From Streptantibioticus ferralitis (lineage in GTDB: Bacteria; Actinomycetota; Actinomycetes; Streptomycetales; Streptomycetaceae), in the NCBI RefSeq assembly GCF_029223525.1, contig NZ_JARHTQ010000012.1:1-64000 (forward strand): a stretch of 64,000 bases of DNA. Direction: 5' to 3'. This document shows, piece after piece, positions 33,941 through 41,231 of this stretch. A program made the position numbers and the translations under genes. The notes below the pieces were generated by a model. That model was given only the letters and a program-made list of their open reading frames with translations. It made no database searches and was not told where the DNA came from. Position 1 is the first letter of the stretch. Every line of letters starts with the position of its first letter.

Positions 33941-35029
33941 ATGACTGACACGCTCAGACGCACGACCGTCACCGCCGTCACCGGCCTCGGCCTGTGCCTG
34001 ACCCTTCTGCCCGCCGGACAAGCGCAGGCGCACGGCTCGACCTTCGTCCCGTGCAACGACATCGCCGCCCTGAAGGCAGCCATCAACAACGCGAATACCA
34101 GCGGCGGCAGCATCACCCTTGCCCCTCGGTGCGTCTATACCTTGACGCAGGCCGACCACATGGGTGATGGCCTGCCCGTGATCACCGGCGACGTGCGGAT
34201 CACCGGAGACCACACCACAATCGATCGCAATTCCCCCGCGTCCTTCCGCATCTTCCATGTGACGCAGGGCGGCAGCCTCAGCCTGAAGTCGATCACCGTG
34301 CGCTATGGCCAAACCGTTGTCGGGAGCTCCAATGGTGGGGGCCTCTTCAACGACCGCGGCAGCCTCACCCTGATCGACTCGACGGTCAGGAACAACGTGG
34401 GTGGCGCCGGCGGCGGGATCTGGAACCAGTTGGGAACGCTCACCCTGAAGAACACCACGATCAGCAACAACCGAGCGGGTTTCGGCGGCGGAGTGGCCAC
34501 CAACGGCACGATGACGATGCAGGGCGGCACGCTCCACGACAACACGGGCGGAGCCTGGGGAGGCGGCCTCGCCAACGCGGGGGACACCAAGCTCGACTCC
34601 GTGTTGGTCGACGGCAACGACGCCGGTGAGCGCGGGGGCGGCATCGTCACCCTGGCGATCAACCTCAAGACCGGGCCGCTGCGCCTGAAGCACACCAAGA
34701 TCAGGTACAGCATCGCCCGGATGGACGGCGGCGGCATCCAGACCGGCGCGGACCAGCCGACAACTCTCTACCGCAGCATCGTCAGCCACAACACCTCGAA
34801 CGGCGGACCCACCACCGGCGGCGGCATCGCGAATTCCGGAATCCGCCTCGGCCTCTTCATCGGTACGACGGGCAGCCCTCGGCGCGAGGAGAGCAAGGGG
34901 AACTCGCCCAAGCTGACGCCCTTCAGGGTGGACCTCATTCAGAGCGCCGTCGTCAAGAACCACCCGACCAACTGCGCCCCGCCCAACAGCGTCCCGCACT
35001 GCGACGCCGCCGGCTCCGGCAGGCACTGA
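33941..35029 (+). CDS. Secreted right-handed beta-helix protein, paralog B
   Basis: A 362-residue secreted protein, paralogous to the gene at 32451. The signal peptide is about residues 1-31 (MTDTLRRTTVTAVTGLGLCL ... AQA). The same block follows: CNDIAALKAAINNANTSGGSITLAPRCVYTL, then FRIFHVTQGGSLSLKSITV and GGG-containing beta-helix rungs, ending with NCAPPNSVPHC. ATG 33941 follows AAGGGAAGCC. The longer frame from 33833 lacks such a site. The two genes probably arose by an inverted duplication. Function unknown. Confidence 0.8.
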   Translation: MTDTLRRTTVTAVTGLGLCLTLLPAGQAQAHGSTFVPCNDIAALKAAINNANTSGGSITLAPRCVYTLTQADHMGDGLPVITGDVRITGDHTTIDRNSPASFRIFHVTQGGSLSLKSITVRYGQTVVGSSNGGGLFNDRGSLTLIDSTVRNNVGGAGGGIWNQLGTLTLKNTTISNNRAGFGGGVATNGTMTMQGGTLHDNTGGAWGGGLANAGDTKLDSVLVDGNDAGERGGGIVTLAINLKTGPLRLKHTKIRYSIARMDGGGIQTGADQPTTLYRSIVSHNTSNGGPTTGGGIANSGIRLGLFIGTTGSPRREESKGNSPKLTPFRVDLIQSAVVKNHPTNCAPPNSVPHCDAAGSGRH

Positions 35030-35106
35030 GCTTGCAGGAGTACCGGCGGAGTCCCGATGATCGAGACAGCCCCCACACGATCGTGACGACCGTCGGAGGC
35101 GGCACC

Positions 35107-35140
35107 ACCGTGGGCTCGAATCCCACCTTCGAATCCACCA
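35107..35140 (+). other. tRNA T-arm-like sequence
   Basis: GTGGGCTCGAATCCCAC (about 35110-35126) has the form of a tRNA T arm: 5-bp stem, 7-base loop CTCGAAT. CTTCGAATCCACCA follows, with a CCA-like end. The loop starts with C instead of the expected T, and no anticodon or D arm is visible upstream. At most it is a 3' fragment; it lies just inside the right direct repeat. Confidence 0.25.
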
Positions 35141-35165
35141 CCTCTACAGCGAGTAGGCAGCTCGG

Positions 35166-35192
35166 CCCCCGACCAGCGACGTTGGTCGGGGG
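35166..35192 (+). terminator. Terminator hairpin downstream of beta-helix paralog B
   Basis: CCCCCGACCA (35166-35175) pairs perfectly with TGGTCGGGGG (35183-35192), 7-base loop, about 137 bp after the stop. Confidence 0.65.
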
Positions 35193-35247
35193 TGTCGTGG
35201 TTGGGCATGCCCGCGGGTGACATCCCTGACGTGGATCGCTGCTCGTA

Positions 35248-35267
35248 TCGCCATGGGTCACATAGCC
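35248..35267. repeat. Exact 20-bp direct repeat, right copy (candidate attachment site)
   Basis: TCGCCATGGGTCACATAGCC, identical to 27961-27980. It abuts the large hairpin that ends the NmrA gene, i.e. it sits at the boundary between accessory and core-like genes. Confidence 0.55.
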
Positions 35268-35312
35268 CGAACGGCTCCGCGCCGGCGAGTGGCGCCGGCG
35301 CGGAGCCGTTCG
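35268..35312 (-). terminator. 20-bp-stem terminator of the NmrA gene
   Basis: CGAACGGCTCCGCGCCGGCG (35268-35287) pairs perfectly with 35293-35312, loop AGTGG. It starts 24 bp past the NmrA stop on the minus strand and is the strongest hairpin in the window. Confidence 0.85.
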
Positions 35313-35335
35313 GTGGTGATCGTCGGGCTGCGGAT

Positions 35336-36220
35336 TCAGGCGGTCACGGCGGGCTTGAGGACCTCCTCGCACCACTGCCGGAACGTCGTCGGGGTCGTCG
35401 ACTCCGGGGTGCGCGGCTCGGCGTTGTCGAGGCCCTGGTTCTTGGCGTCGAACATGTCGACCATCCCCTGCGCCATCGCGTCGGTCATCCCGAAGCCGGT
35501 GAGGCGCTCCTTGAACGCCGCGCCCGGAATCTGCCGGTAGCTGATCTCGGTGCCGAGGACCTCGGAGATGATCTGGGCCATCTCGTTGGGCGACAGGTCT
35601 TCGGGCCCGAGGCAGGCGACCTGGCCGGACCCCTTCCACGAGTCGTCGAGCAGCAGCCGCGCGGCGGTGGCGGCGATGTCACGGGTGGCGACGGTGGGGC
35701 TCTTCAGGTCCGGGTCGATCATCATGAAGAACTTGCCCTGGTCCTTGATCGCGCCGACCTGGTGCAGCAGGTTGTGCATGAACGACGGGCAGCTCACCGC
35801 CCGGTAGGCGACGCCCGAGGCGGCGATCAGGTCGTTCATCGCCAGCGACGCGGTCACCAGGCCGGCATGACCGGCCATCGGCGTCCCGCGTCCGAGCACG
35901 GAGATGCCCACGACGCGCTTGACGCCGTGGCGAGCGAACGCCTCGCACGCGGGGCGAGTGAAGTCGACATAGGCGGCTTCGGTGCTCGGTGCGGCCGGAT
36001 CGTCCGGCGCGAGCCAGAAGACAGCCTCGGCGCCCTCACACGCCCGGTCGATGACGGCGGCGTCGCTGTGCGAGCCCTCGACGACCTCGGCCCGCTCACG
36101 AACCTCGGGTGCGAGCCGCGAGGGGTCGCGGGCGACAAGGCGCAGCGGTGCCCCGAGATCGAGCAGGGCATCGACGAGCTGGCGGCCGATGGTGCTGGTG
36201 GGTGCGGTGATGACAAGCAT
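35336..36220 (-). CDS. NmrA-family NAD(P)-binding protein
   Basis: A 294-residue atypical short-chain dehydrogenase/NmrA-like protein. The N-terminal dinucleotide-binding region is MLVITAPTSTIGRQLVDALL (motif T-x-x-T-x-x-G in place of GxxGxxG); VKRVVGISVLGRGTPMAGH follows and the C-terminal half is helical (LSPNEMAQIISEVLGTEISYRQIP). Such proteins act as redox sensors or NAD(P)H-dependent quinone reductases. ATG 36220 follows AAAAGGAC. It lies downstream of the beta-propeller gene on the same strand, and LysR is divergent. Confidence 0.87.
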   Translation of the reverse strand: MLVITAPTSTIGRQLVDALLDLGAPLRLVARDPSRLAPEVRERAEVVEGSHSDAAVIDRACEGAEAVFWLAPDDPAAPSTEAAYVDFTRPACEAFARHGVKRVVGISVLGRGTPMAGHAGLVTASLAMNDLIAASGVAYRAVSCPSFMHNLLHQVGAIKDQGKFFMMIDPDLKSPTVATRDIAATAARLLLDDSWKGSGQVACLGPEDLSPNEMAQIISEVLGTEISYRQIPGAAFKERLTGFGMTDAMAQGMVDMFDAKNQGLDNAEPRTPESTTPTTFRQWCEEVLKPAVTA

Positions 36221-36345
36221 GTAAGTCCTTTTCTTTCCTTGGGGTGTTGGTGGGCGACGGCGGCCCGAGCGGAGTGCGGTGTGCAGCTCCGGGCCTTCGC
36301 CGCGGGGTCAGCTGCCGATGGCATGGCGCTTTGTCCGCACGGCGG

Positions 36346-37401
36346 TCAGGCCGGGCGGGGGATGTAGGCCAGGCCGTGGGCGCCGGGCTCGCCGAGCTTG
36401 GCGATGTCCAGCCGGGTCAGGCCCTGCAGCGTCTCCAGGTCGACGATGTTGACGGTGGACGAGGCGACGCAGGCCACATAGGCGATCCGGCCGTCGGGCG
36501 ACGAGGTGATGGTCAGCGGGCAGAGCCCCACCTCGATCTCGCCCAGCTGCTTGCGGGTGTCGGCGGAGAACACCGTGAGGCGACCCGGCGCGTGGCGTCC
36601 GAGTCGGGACTCCGGGTCGGGTTCCATGCGCAGTTCGCCCACGAGCAGCTTTCCCGTCGACGTCAGGTGCACCGGCAGGACGACGTTCTCGGTGGGCAGG
36701 GTGTCGACGACGGACGCCGTCCGGGCGTCGATGACCCGGATTCCAGCGTCTGGCCGCTCCTCGGCGGTGGGGGAGAAGGAACCACCGTAGGGCGAGGCGA
36801 CGAAGGCGTGCGTGCCGTCGGCGGCGACGGCGAGTCCCTCACTGCCCGGCACCTCGACCTTCGCGGTGAGGGTTCCCCGTTCGAGGTCGACGACCGACAC
36901 GAACGGCGCTTCCTTGTTGGTGGCGTAACCCGTCCGTCCCGCCGGATCGATGGCGAACCAGTGCGGGCCGGGCGCGTCCGTGTCGATCCTGCCCAGGGGC
37001 CGGCGGGTCTCCGTGTCGATCACCACGACGCCGCCGGGCCGATCCGCCGAGCCCTCCACGCTGACGTACAGGCGACGACGCGCCGTGTCCAACGCCAGCC
37101 CGTGCGGGCCGTGTTCCGGGGCGAGGTCGACGACCTCGACGATGCGGCGTGTGTCAGGGTCGATGACGGTCAGCTCGGTGCGTCGGCCGCTGTTCGCGTG
37201 GTAGTAGCCCGAGTGATATGTCGTTGTGCACCACAGCAGTCGCTGCGTCGGGTCGAAGCACAACTCGTGCGGCTCGGTGAGGATTTCGATCGTGTCGATG
37301 TGCCGGTCGGAGGCGGCGTCGAAGAACGAGACCGTCGGCCCGCTCTGACTGACCACGGCCAGAACATCGCCTTCTCGACCGGCGCGGGGGGACTGCCGCA
37401 T
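36346..37401 (-). CDS. YncE-like beta-propeller protein (YVTN repeats)
   Basis: A 351-residue seven-bladed beta-propeller of the YncE/YVTN family (VSQSGPTVSFFDAASDRHIDTIEILTEP, VVVIDTETRRPLGRID, ITSSPDGRIAYVACVASSTVNIVDL). No signal peptide is visible, so it is cytoplasmic as called. ATG 37401 follows AAGGAGCC. It heads a two-gene unit with the NmrA-like gene and is divergent from a LysR regulator, its probable controller. Ligand unknown. Confidence 0.83.
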   Translation of the reverse strand: MRQSPRAGREGDVLAVVSQSGPTVSFFDAASDRHIDTIEILTEPHELCFDPTQRLLWCTTTYHSGYYHANSGRRTELTVIDPDTRRIVEVVDLAPEHGPHGLALDTARRRLYVSVEGSADRPGGVVVIDTETRRPLGRIDTDAPGPHWFAIDPAGRTGYATNKEAPFVSVVDLERGTLTAKVEVPGSEGLAVAADGTHAFVASPYGGSFSPTAEERPDAGIRVIDARTASVVDTLPTENVVLPVHLTSTGKLLVGELRMEPDPESRLGRHAPGRLTVFSADTRKQLGEIEVGLCPLTITSSPDGRIAYVACVASSTVNIVDLETLQGLTRLDIAKLGEPGAHGLAYIPRPA

Positions 37402-37457
37402 CGCGGGCTCCTTAAACGGCACGAATGGGATGTCACGCGTCTTCGCGGACACCCCTA

Positions 37458-37472
37458 CTCTCGCCGCGAGAG
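37458..37472. promoter_or_regulatory. Inverted repeat in the LysR/beta-propeller intergenic region
   Basis: CTCTCGCCGCGAGAG: two perfect 7-bp arms around a single C, in the 142-bp divergent promoter region. It is a candidate operator, though LysR sites more often show T-N11-A; TGCAAGAATTGGCA at 37486-37499 is nearer that form. Confidence 0.4.
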
Positions 37473-37543
37473 GATTCCGCGACAATGCAAGAATTGGCAC
37501 CTAATAGTTGACTCAGACGTAAACGTGCAGCTCAGGAGTGCCA

Positions 37544-38458
37544 ATGGATCTCAACCTGCTGCGAGCCCTGGACGCCCTGCTCCAGGAGAACAGCGTGACC
37601 CGCGCCGCGGAGCGGCTCGGCACGTCACCCGCGGCAGCCAGCCGTACGCTGGCCCGGCTCCGCCGTGCCGTCGGCGACCCTCTGCTGGTCCGCGCGGGCC
37701 AGGGCCTGGTCCCGACCCCGCGAGCCTTGGAACTCCGGGAGGAGGTGAGCGCGGTGCTGCGCAGCTGCGACAACGTCCTGCGGCCCGGAGCCGGTTTCGA
37801 TGCCGCGCATCTCCAGCGCACCTTCACCGTGCAGGCCACCGACCTGCTCCTGGTGGGGCTGGCCGGGACCCTGACCGACCGGATCCACGCGGAGGCCCCG
37901 CACGTGGACGTGGTCTTCCTGCCGGAGGCGGTGGAGGGCGGCCCCGCGCTGCGGCAGGGCTGGGTGGACGTCGAACTGGGCGTCCTCGGACATCTGGACC
38001 CGGAGATCCGGACCCGACGGCTCACCCAGAGGACGCTGGTCGGCATCGCCCGCAGCGGTCATCCGCTCTTCGACGGGCGGATCGACGCCCGCCGTTTCGC
38101 CGCGGCCGACCACATCGGCATCTCCCGGCTCGGCAAGCGCCTCGGGCCCATCGACAGCGCGCTCGCGGAACTCGGGCTACGGCGCCGGATCGCGGTCGTC
38201 GTCCCCAGTCACACGAGCGCGATGATGCTCGCCCGGGACACCGACCTCGTTGCGCTCACCCTGGCCGACTGGCTCCCCGGCACCATCTCCGCCCTGGGAC
38301 TGCGTACCTTCCCCATCCCCCTCGACCTGGCACCCCTCGACCTCGGAATGGCCTGGCACCCCCGCAACTCAACCGACCCGGGGCACCGCTGGTTCCGCAA
38401 CAGCTTGGCGGCCGCGGTCCTGTCCCCGTCAGGCGGTGATCCAGCCGAAACCGCCTAG
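37544..38458 (+). CDS. LysR-family transcriptional regulator
   Basis: A 304-residue LTTR. The winged HTH is residues 1-60 (MDLNLLRALDALLQENSVTRAAERLGTSPAAASRTLARLR), followed by the effector domain. MDLNLLRALDALL suggests the NodD/NahR-like subgroup. ATG 37544 follows CAGGAG. By LysR habit it probably controls the divergent beta-propeller/NmrA operon and its own gene; the inducer is unknown. Confidence 0.88.
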   Translation: MDLNLLRALDALLQENSVTRAAERLGTSPAAASRTLARLRRAVGDPLLVRAGQGLVPTPRALELREEVSAVLRSCDNVLRPGAGFDAAHLQRTFTVQATDLLLVGLAGTLTDRIHAEAPHVDVVFLPEAVEGGPALRQGWVDVELGVLGHLDPEIRTRRLTQRTLVGIARSGHPLFDGRIDARRFAAADHIGISRLGKRLGPIDSALAELGLRRRIAVVVPSHTSAMMLARDTDLVALTLADWLPGTISALGLRTFPIPLDLAPLDLGMAWHPRNSTDPGHRWFRNSLAAAVLSPSGGDPAETA

Positions 38459-38710
38459 TGGCCAGCACCGTACAGCGCGCAGAATGTGCGATACGGGATA
38501 TCCGGCTATGTTCTGCCACTTGCGGTAAGACGGCCGTTGACATGAAGCGCGGTTCACGTTCTACGTTCGGTCCGTCAGGGATCGGACGGCCCATCGATTA
38601 CGGCGGTGAACATGCCCGCACGATCCTGCTCGGGTTGCGGCGAGTTCGGCATCGTCGAGCCGTGCCGTGGGGTTACTCGCCGCAACTCCGCAGTAATGCG
38701 GGCTGTCCGG
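38459..38710. other. Intergenic region after LysR
   Basis: 250 bp between convergent genes. Short frames exist, but none has a ribosome-binding site or recognisable family. I see no clear terminator. Confidence 0.4.
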
Positions 38711-39244
38711 CTACTCCCCGCGTTCCGGCAGCCGTACCACCACCAGTGCGACGCCTGCCAGCAGCACATCGCGGGCGGCGGCGTCCAGGCCGTTCCAGCT
38801 CTTCGACTGCCACATGGAGAACCACTCGCCGCCGATCGCCATGAAGCCCGCGCCGAACAGCAGCAGCATCATCACCAGGCCCAGGGTGCTGGCACCCCGG
38901 GCGCGGGCCAGGCCGCCCCTGCCCGCGAGTCCGCGCGCCCACAGCACCGTTGCGGCGATCAGGACGAACGCGGTGAGCGTCTCCCATCCGATGATGGCCA
39001 CATAGGCGGCGTCCGCGACGGCGTGCGAGGTGATCGCGCGCCACATCAGGGACTTGTCGTGGAACGTGGTGTCCATCGCGAAGACATGCCGTACGAACTG
39101 CTGATTGGTACCGAAGTCGGTGATGTTGCCGAATGCCACGAGCGCGATGTACAGCGCCACGGTGCCGGTCAACGCCATCGCCGCGGCGGGCAGGCTGCCC
39201 ACCGAACGCATCACTCCACTGCGCCGCCCACTGCTGGTCATCAT
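38711..39244 (-). CDS. DUF2165 family membrane protein
   Basis: A 177-residue integral membrane protein with four predicted transmembrane helices, matching DUF2165: ALYIALVAFGNITDFGTNQQFVRHVFAMDTTF and the C-terminal GGEWFSMWQSKSWNG are characteristic. ATG 39244 follows AGGAGGGG. It is divergent from the hydroxylase gene at 39314. Family function unknown. Confidence 0.88.
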   Translation of the reverse strand: MMTSSGRRSGVMRSVGSLPAAAMALTGTVALYIALVAFGNITDFGTNQQFVRHVFAMDTTFHDKSLMWRAITSHAVADAAYVAIIGWETLTAFVLIAATVLWARGLAGRGGLARARGASTLGLVMMLLLFGAGFMAIGGEWFSMWQSKSWNGLDAAARDVLLAGVALVVVRLPERGE

Positions 39245-39313
39245 GGCGACTCCCCTCCTAGGACATACTTTCCCCGCTGACATGCTCACTATCAGACGAA
39301 GGCTGACACACTG

Positions 39314-40501
39314 ATGATCACGGCAACCACCCGCACCCAGGTCGCCGTCATCGGCGCTGGTCCCGCCGGGCTCACGACGGCGAACCTACTGCGCCAGCGG
39401 GGTGTCGACTGCGTCGTACTGGAGGCGCAGAGCCGGGAGTTCATCGAGCAGCGCCCGCGTGCCGGGTTCCTTGAGGAGTGGGCGGTACGCGAACTGGAAC
39501 GCCGTGGGCTCGCCGGACGGCTGCTCCAACAGGCCGGGCAGCACGGCGCGTTCGAGTTCCGGTTCGCCGCGCGGCGGCACACCGTCCGCTATGCCGAGCT
39601 CACCGGGCACCACCATTTCGTCTATCCGCAGCAGGAGTTGGTGACGGACCTCGTCGCGGCCTACGCCGACGGGTCCGCCGGTGACATCCGGTTCGGGGTG
39701 CGCGACGTCCGGTTGCACGACCTCACCGGCGACTCGCCGTCCGTCACGTACACCGATCCGCACACCGGACAGTCGCACCGCGTCGAGTGCGCCTACATAG
39801 CCGGTTGCGACGGCGCACGCGGTGTCTCCCGGCGGCACATCCCCGCGCACGAGAGCGTGTTCGCCAGCCATGACTACGGCATCGGCTGGCTCGCGCTGCT
39901 CGTCGAGGCGCCGCCCTCCGCCGACGGAGTCGTCTTCGGTATCCATCCGCGCGGCTTCGCCGCCCACATGGCCCGTACCCCGCAGATCACCCGCTTCTAC
40001 CTGCAGTGCCCGCCGGGCGACGACCCGGCGAACTGGAGCCATGAGCGGGTCTGGCAGGAACTGCACACCCGGCTGGCGGTGCCGGGCGCGCCGATCACCG
40101 AGGGTCGCATCGTCGAGCGACAGGTCCTCGACATGCACAACTACGTCGTCGAGCCGATGTCCTACGGCAGGCTGCATCTCGCCGGGGACAGCGCGCACTT
40201 GGTGGCCCCGATCGGTGCGAAGGGCATGAACCTGGCGCTCCATGACGCGTTCCTGCTCAGCGCGGCGCTCACCGCACAGCTGCGGCACGGCGACGGCGCC
40301 CGGCTGGCCGGGTACTCCGCGGACTGCCTGCGGCGGGTGTGGCAGTACCAGGAGTTCTCGCAGTGGTTCGCCGACGTGCTGCACGGGGCCACGCACGCCG
40401 ACCCGTTCCACGCCCGGATGGCCGAAGCCCGCCTGCAGCGGCTGCTTTCCTCCCCGGCCGCCGCCACGGCCTTCTGCGAGCTCTACATCGGGAAGCTGTA
40501 G
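39314..40501 (+). CDS. pobA: FAD-dependent monooxygenase, 4-hydroxybenzoate 3-monooxygenase type
   Basis: A 395-residue class A flavoprotein hydroxylase. FAD-binding GAGPAGLTTANLL (residues 13-25), the PobA-like RPRAGFLEEWAVRELERRGL near residue 47, and the second FAD motif GDSAHLVAPIGAKGMNLALHD are present. Length and the RAG-LE segment match 4-hydroxybenzoate hydroxylase, which makes protocatechuate. No protocatechuate-pathway genes (pca) are adjacent and no regulator of PobR type is seen, so the substrate assignment is probable, not certain. Confidence 0.82.
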   Translation: MITATTRTQVAVIGAGPAGLTTANLLRQRGVDCVVLEAQSREFIEQRPRAGFLEEWAVRELERRGLAGRLLQQAGQHGAFEFRFAARRHTVRYAELTGHHHFVYPQQELVTDLVAAYADGSAGDIRFGVRDVRLHDLTGDSPSVTYTDPHTGQSHRVECAYIAGCDGARGVSRRHIPAHESVFASHDYGIGWLALLVEAPPSADGVVFGIHPRGFAAHMARTPQITRFYLQCPPGDDPANWSHERVWQELHTRLAVPGAPITEGRIVERQVLDMHNYVVEPMSYGRLHLAGDSAHLVAPIGAKGMNLALHDAFLLSAALTAQLRHGDGARLAGYSADCLRRVWQYQEFSQWFADVLHGATHADPFHARMAEARLQRLLSSPAAATAFCELYIGKL

Positions 40502-40513
40502 CCGCGGGCCAGG

Positions 40514-41200
40514 TCAGCGGGCCGGCCCGCGCTCCCGCACCGCCACCCGGCCCTTCCTGACGGTGGCCAGCCGGGGCGCGCGGCGGGCGATCGCCGAGTC
40601 ATGGGTGACCACGACGAACGTCAGCCCGTGCGCCCGCCACAGCCCTTCCAGCAGGCTCATGACCTCGTCCCTGGCGTCCTCGTCGAGATCGCCGGTCGGC
40701 TCGTCGGCGAGCAGCACCTTGGGCCGCTTCACGAGAGCGCGGGCCACCGCGACCCGCTGCCGCTGGCCGCCGGACAACTCCCCGGGCAGGCCGTCGCGGT
40801 GTTCCGCGAGACCTACCGACTCCAGTGCCTCCGCGGCCTGTTGGCGCCGCTGGGCGGCGGCCAGGCCCAGCGGGACCAGGGCCGTCTCGACGTTCTCCAG
40901 GGCGGTCAGGGCGGGGATGAGGTTGACGGTGCGGAAGACGAATCCGATGCTCTCGCTGCGGATCCGCGTCAGCCGCGGCTCGGGCAGCCGGGCCAGGTCG
41001 GTGCCGTCGAGTTCGACGCTGCCCTCGGTGGGGCGGTCGAGGCCGCCGAGCATCTGCAGCAAGGTGGTCTTGCCGCCGCCCGCGGGGCCCTGGATGACGA
41101 GTTGGCTGCCGCCCTCGATGACCAGGTCGACGCCGCTGAGCGCGTCGACGGTCTCGTCGCCGCGGCGGTAGCGCTTGGTGACACCGGTCAGTCTGTACAT
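40514..41200 (-). CDS. ABC transporter ATP-binding protein, MacB/LolD type
   Basis: A 228-residue ATPase: Walker A GPAGGGKTTLLQMLGG near residue 39, signature LSGGQRQRVAVARAL, Walker B KVLLADEPTGDLD and the H-loop VVTHDS. Length and sequence are those of MacB/LolD-family ATPases that partner FtsX-fold permeases. Note GPAGGGKT in place of the usual GPSGSGKS. ATG 41200 follows GGAGGCC. The permease gene lies upstream on the same strand, 31 bp away. Confidence 0.92.
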   Translation of the reverse strand: MYRLTGVTKRYRRGDETVDALSGVDLVIEGGSQLVIQGPAGGGKTTLLQMLGGLDRPTEGSVELDGTDLARLPEPRLTRIRSESIGFVFRTVNLIPALTALENVETALVPLGLAAAQRRQQAAEALESVGLAEHRDGLPGELSGGQRQRVAVARALVKRPKVLLADEPTGDLDEDARDEVMSLLEGLWRAHGLTFVVVTHDSAIARRAPRLATVRKGRVAVRERGPAR

Positions 41201-41231
41201 GCGGCCTCCGTGGGGGGTGGGGGTACGGGCG

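Noticed and set aside
33833-33941. Upstream extension of beta-helix paralog B to the ATG at 33833
   Set aside because: It would bury the signal peptide 36 residues inside; the ATG at 33941 has a ribosome-binding site and starts exactly at the signal sequence, as in the paralog.
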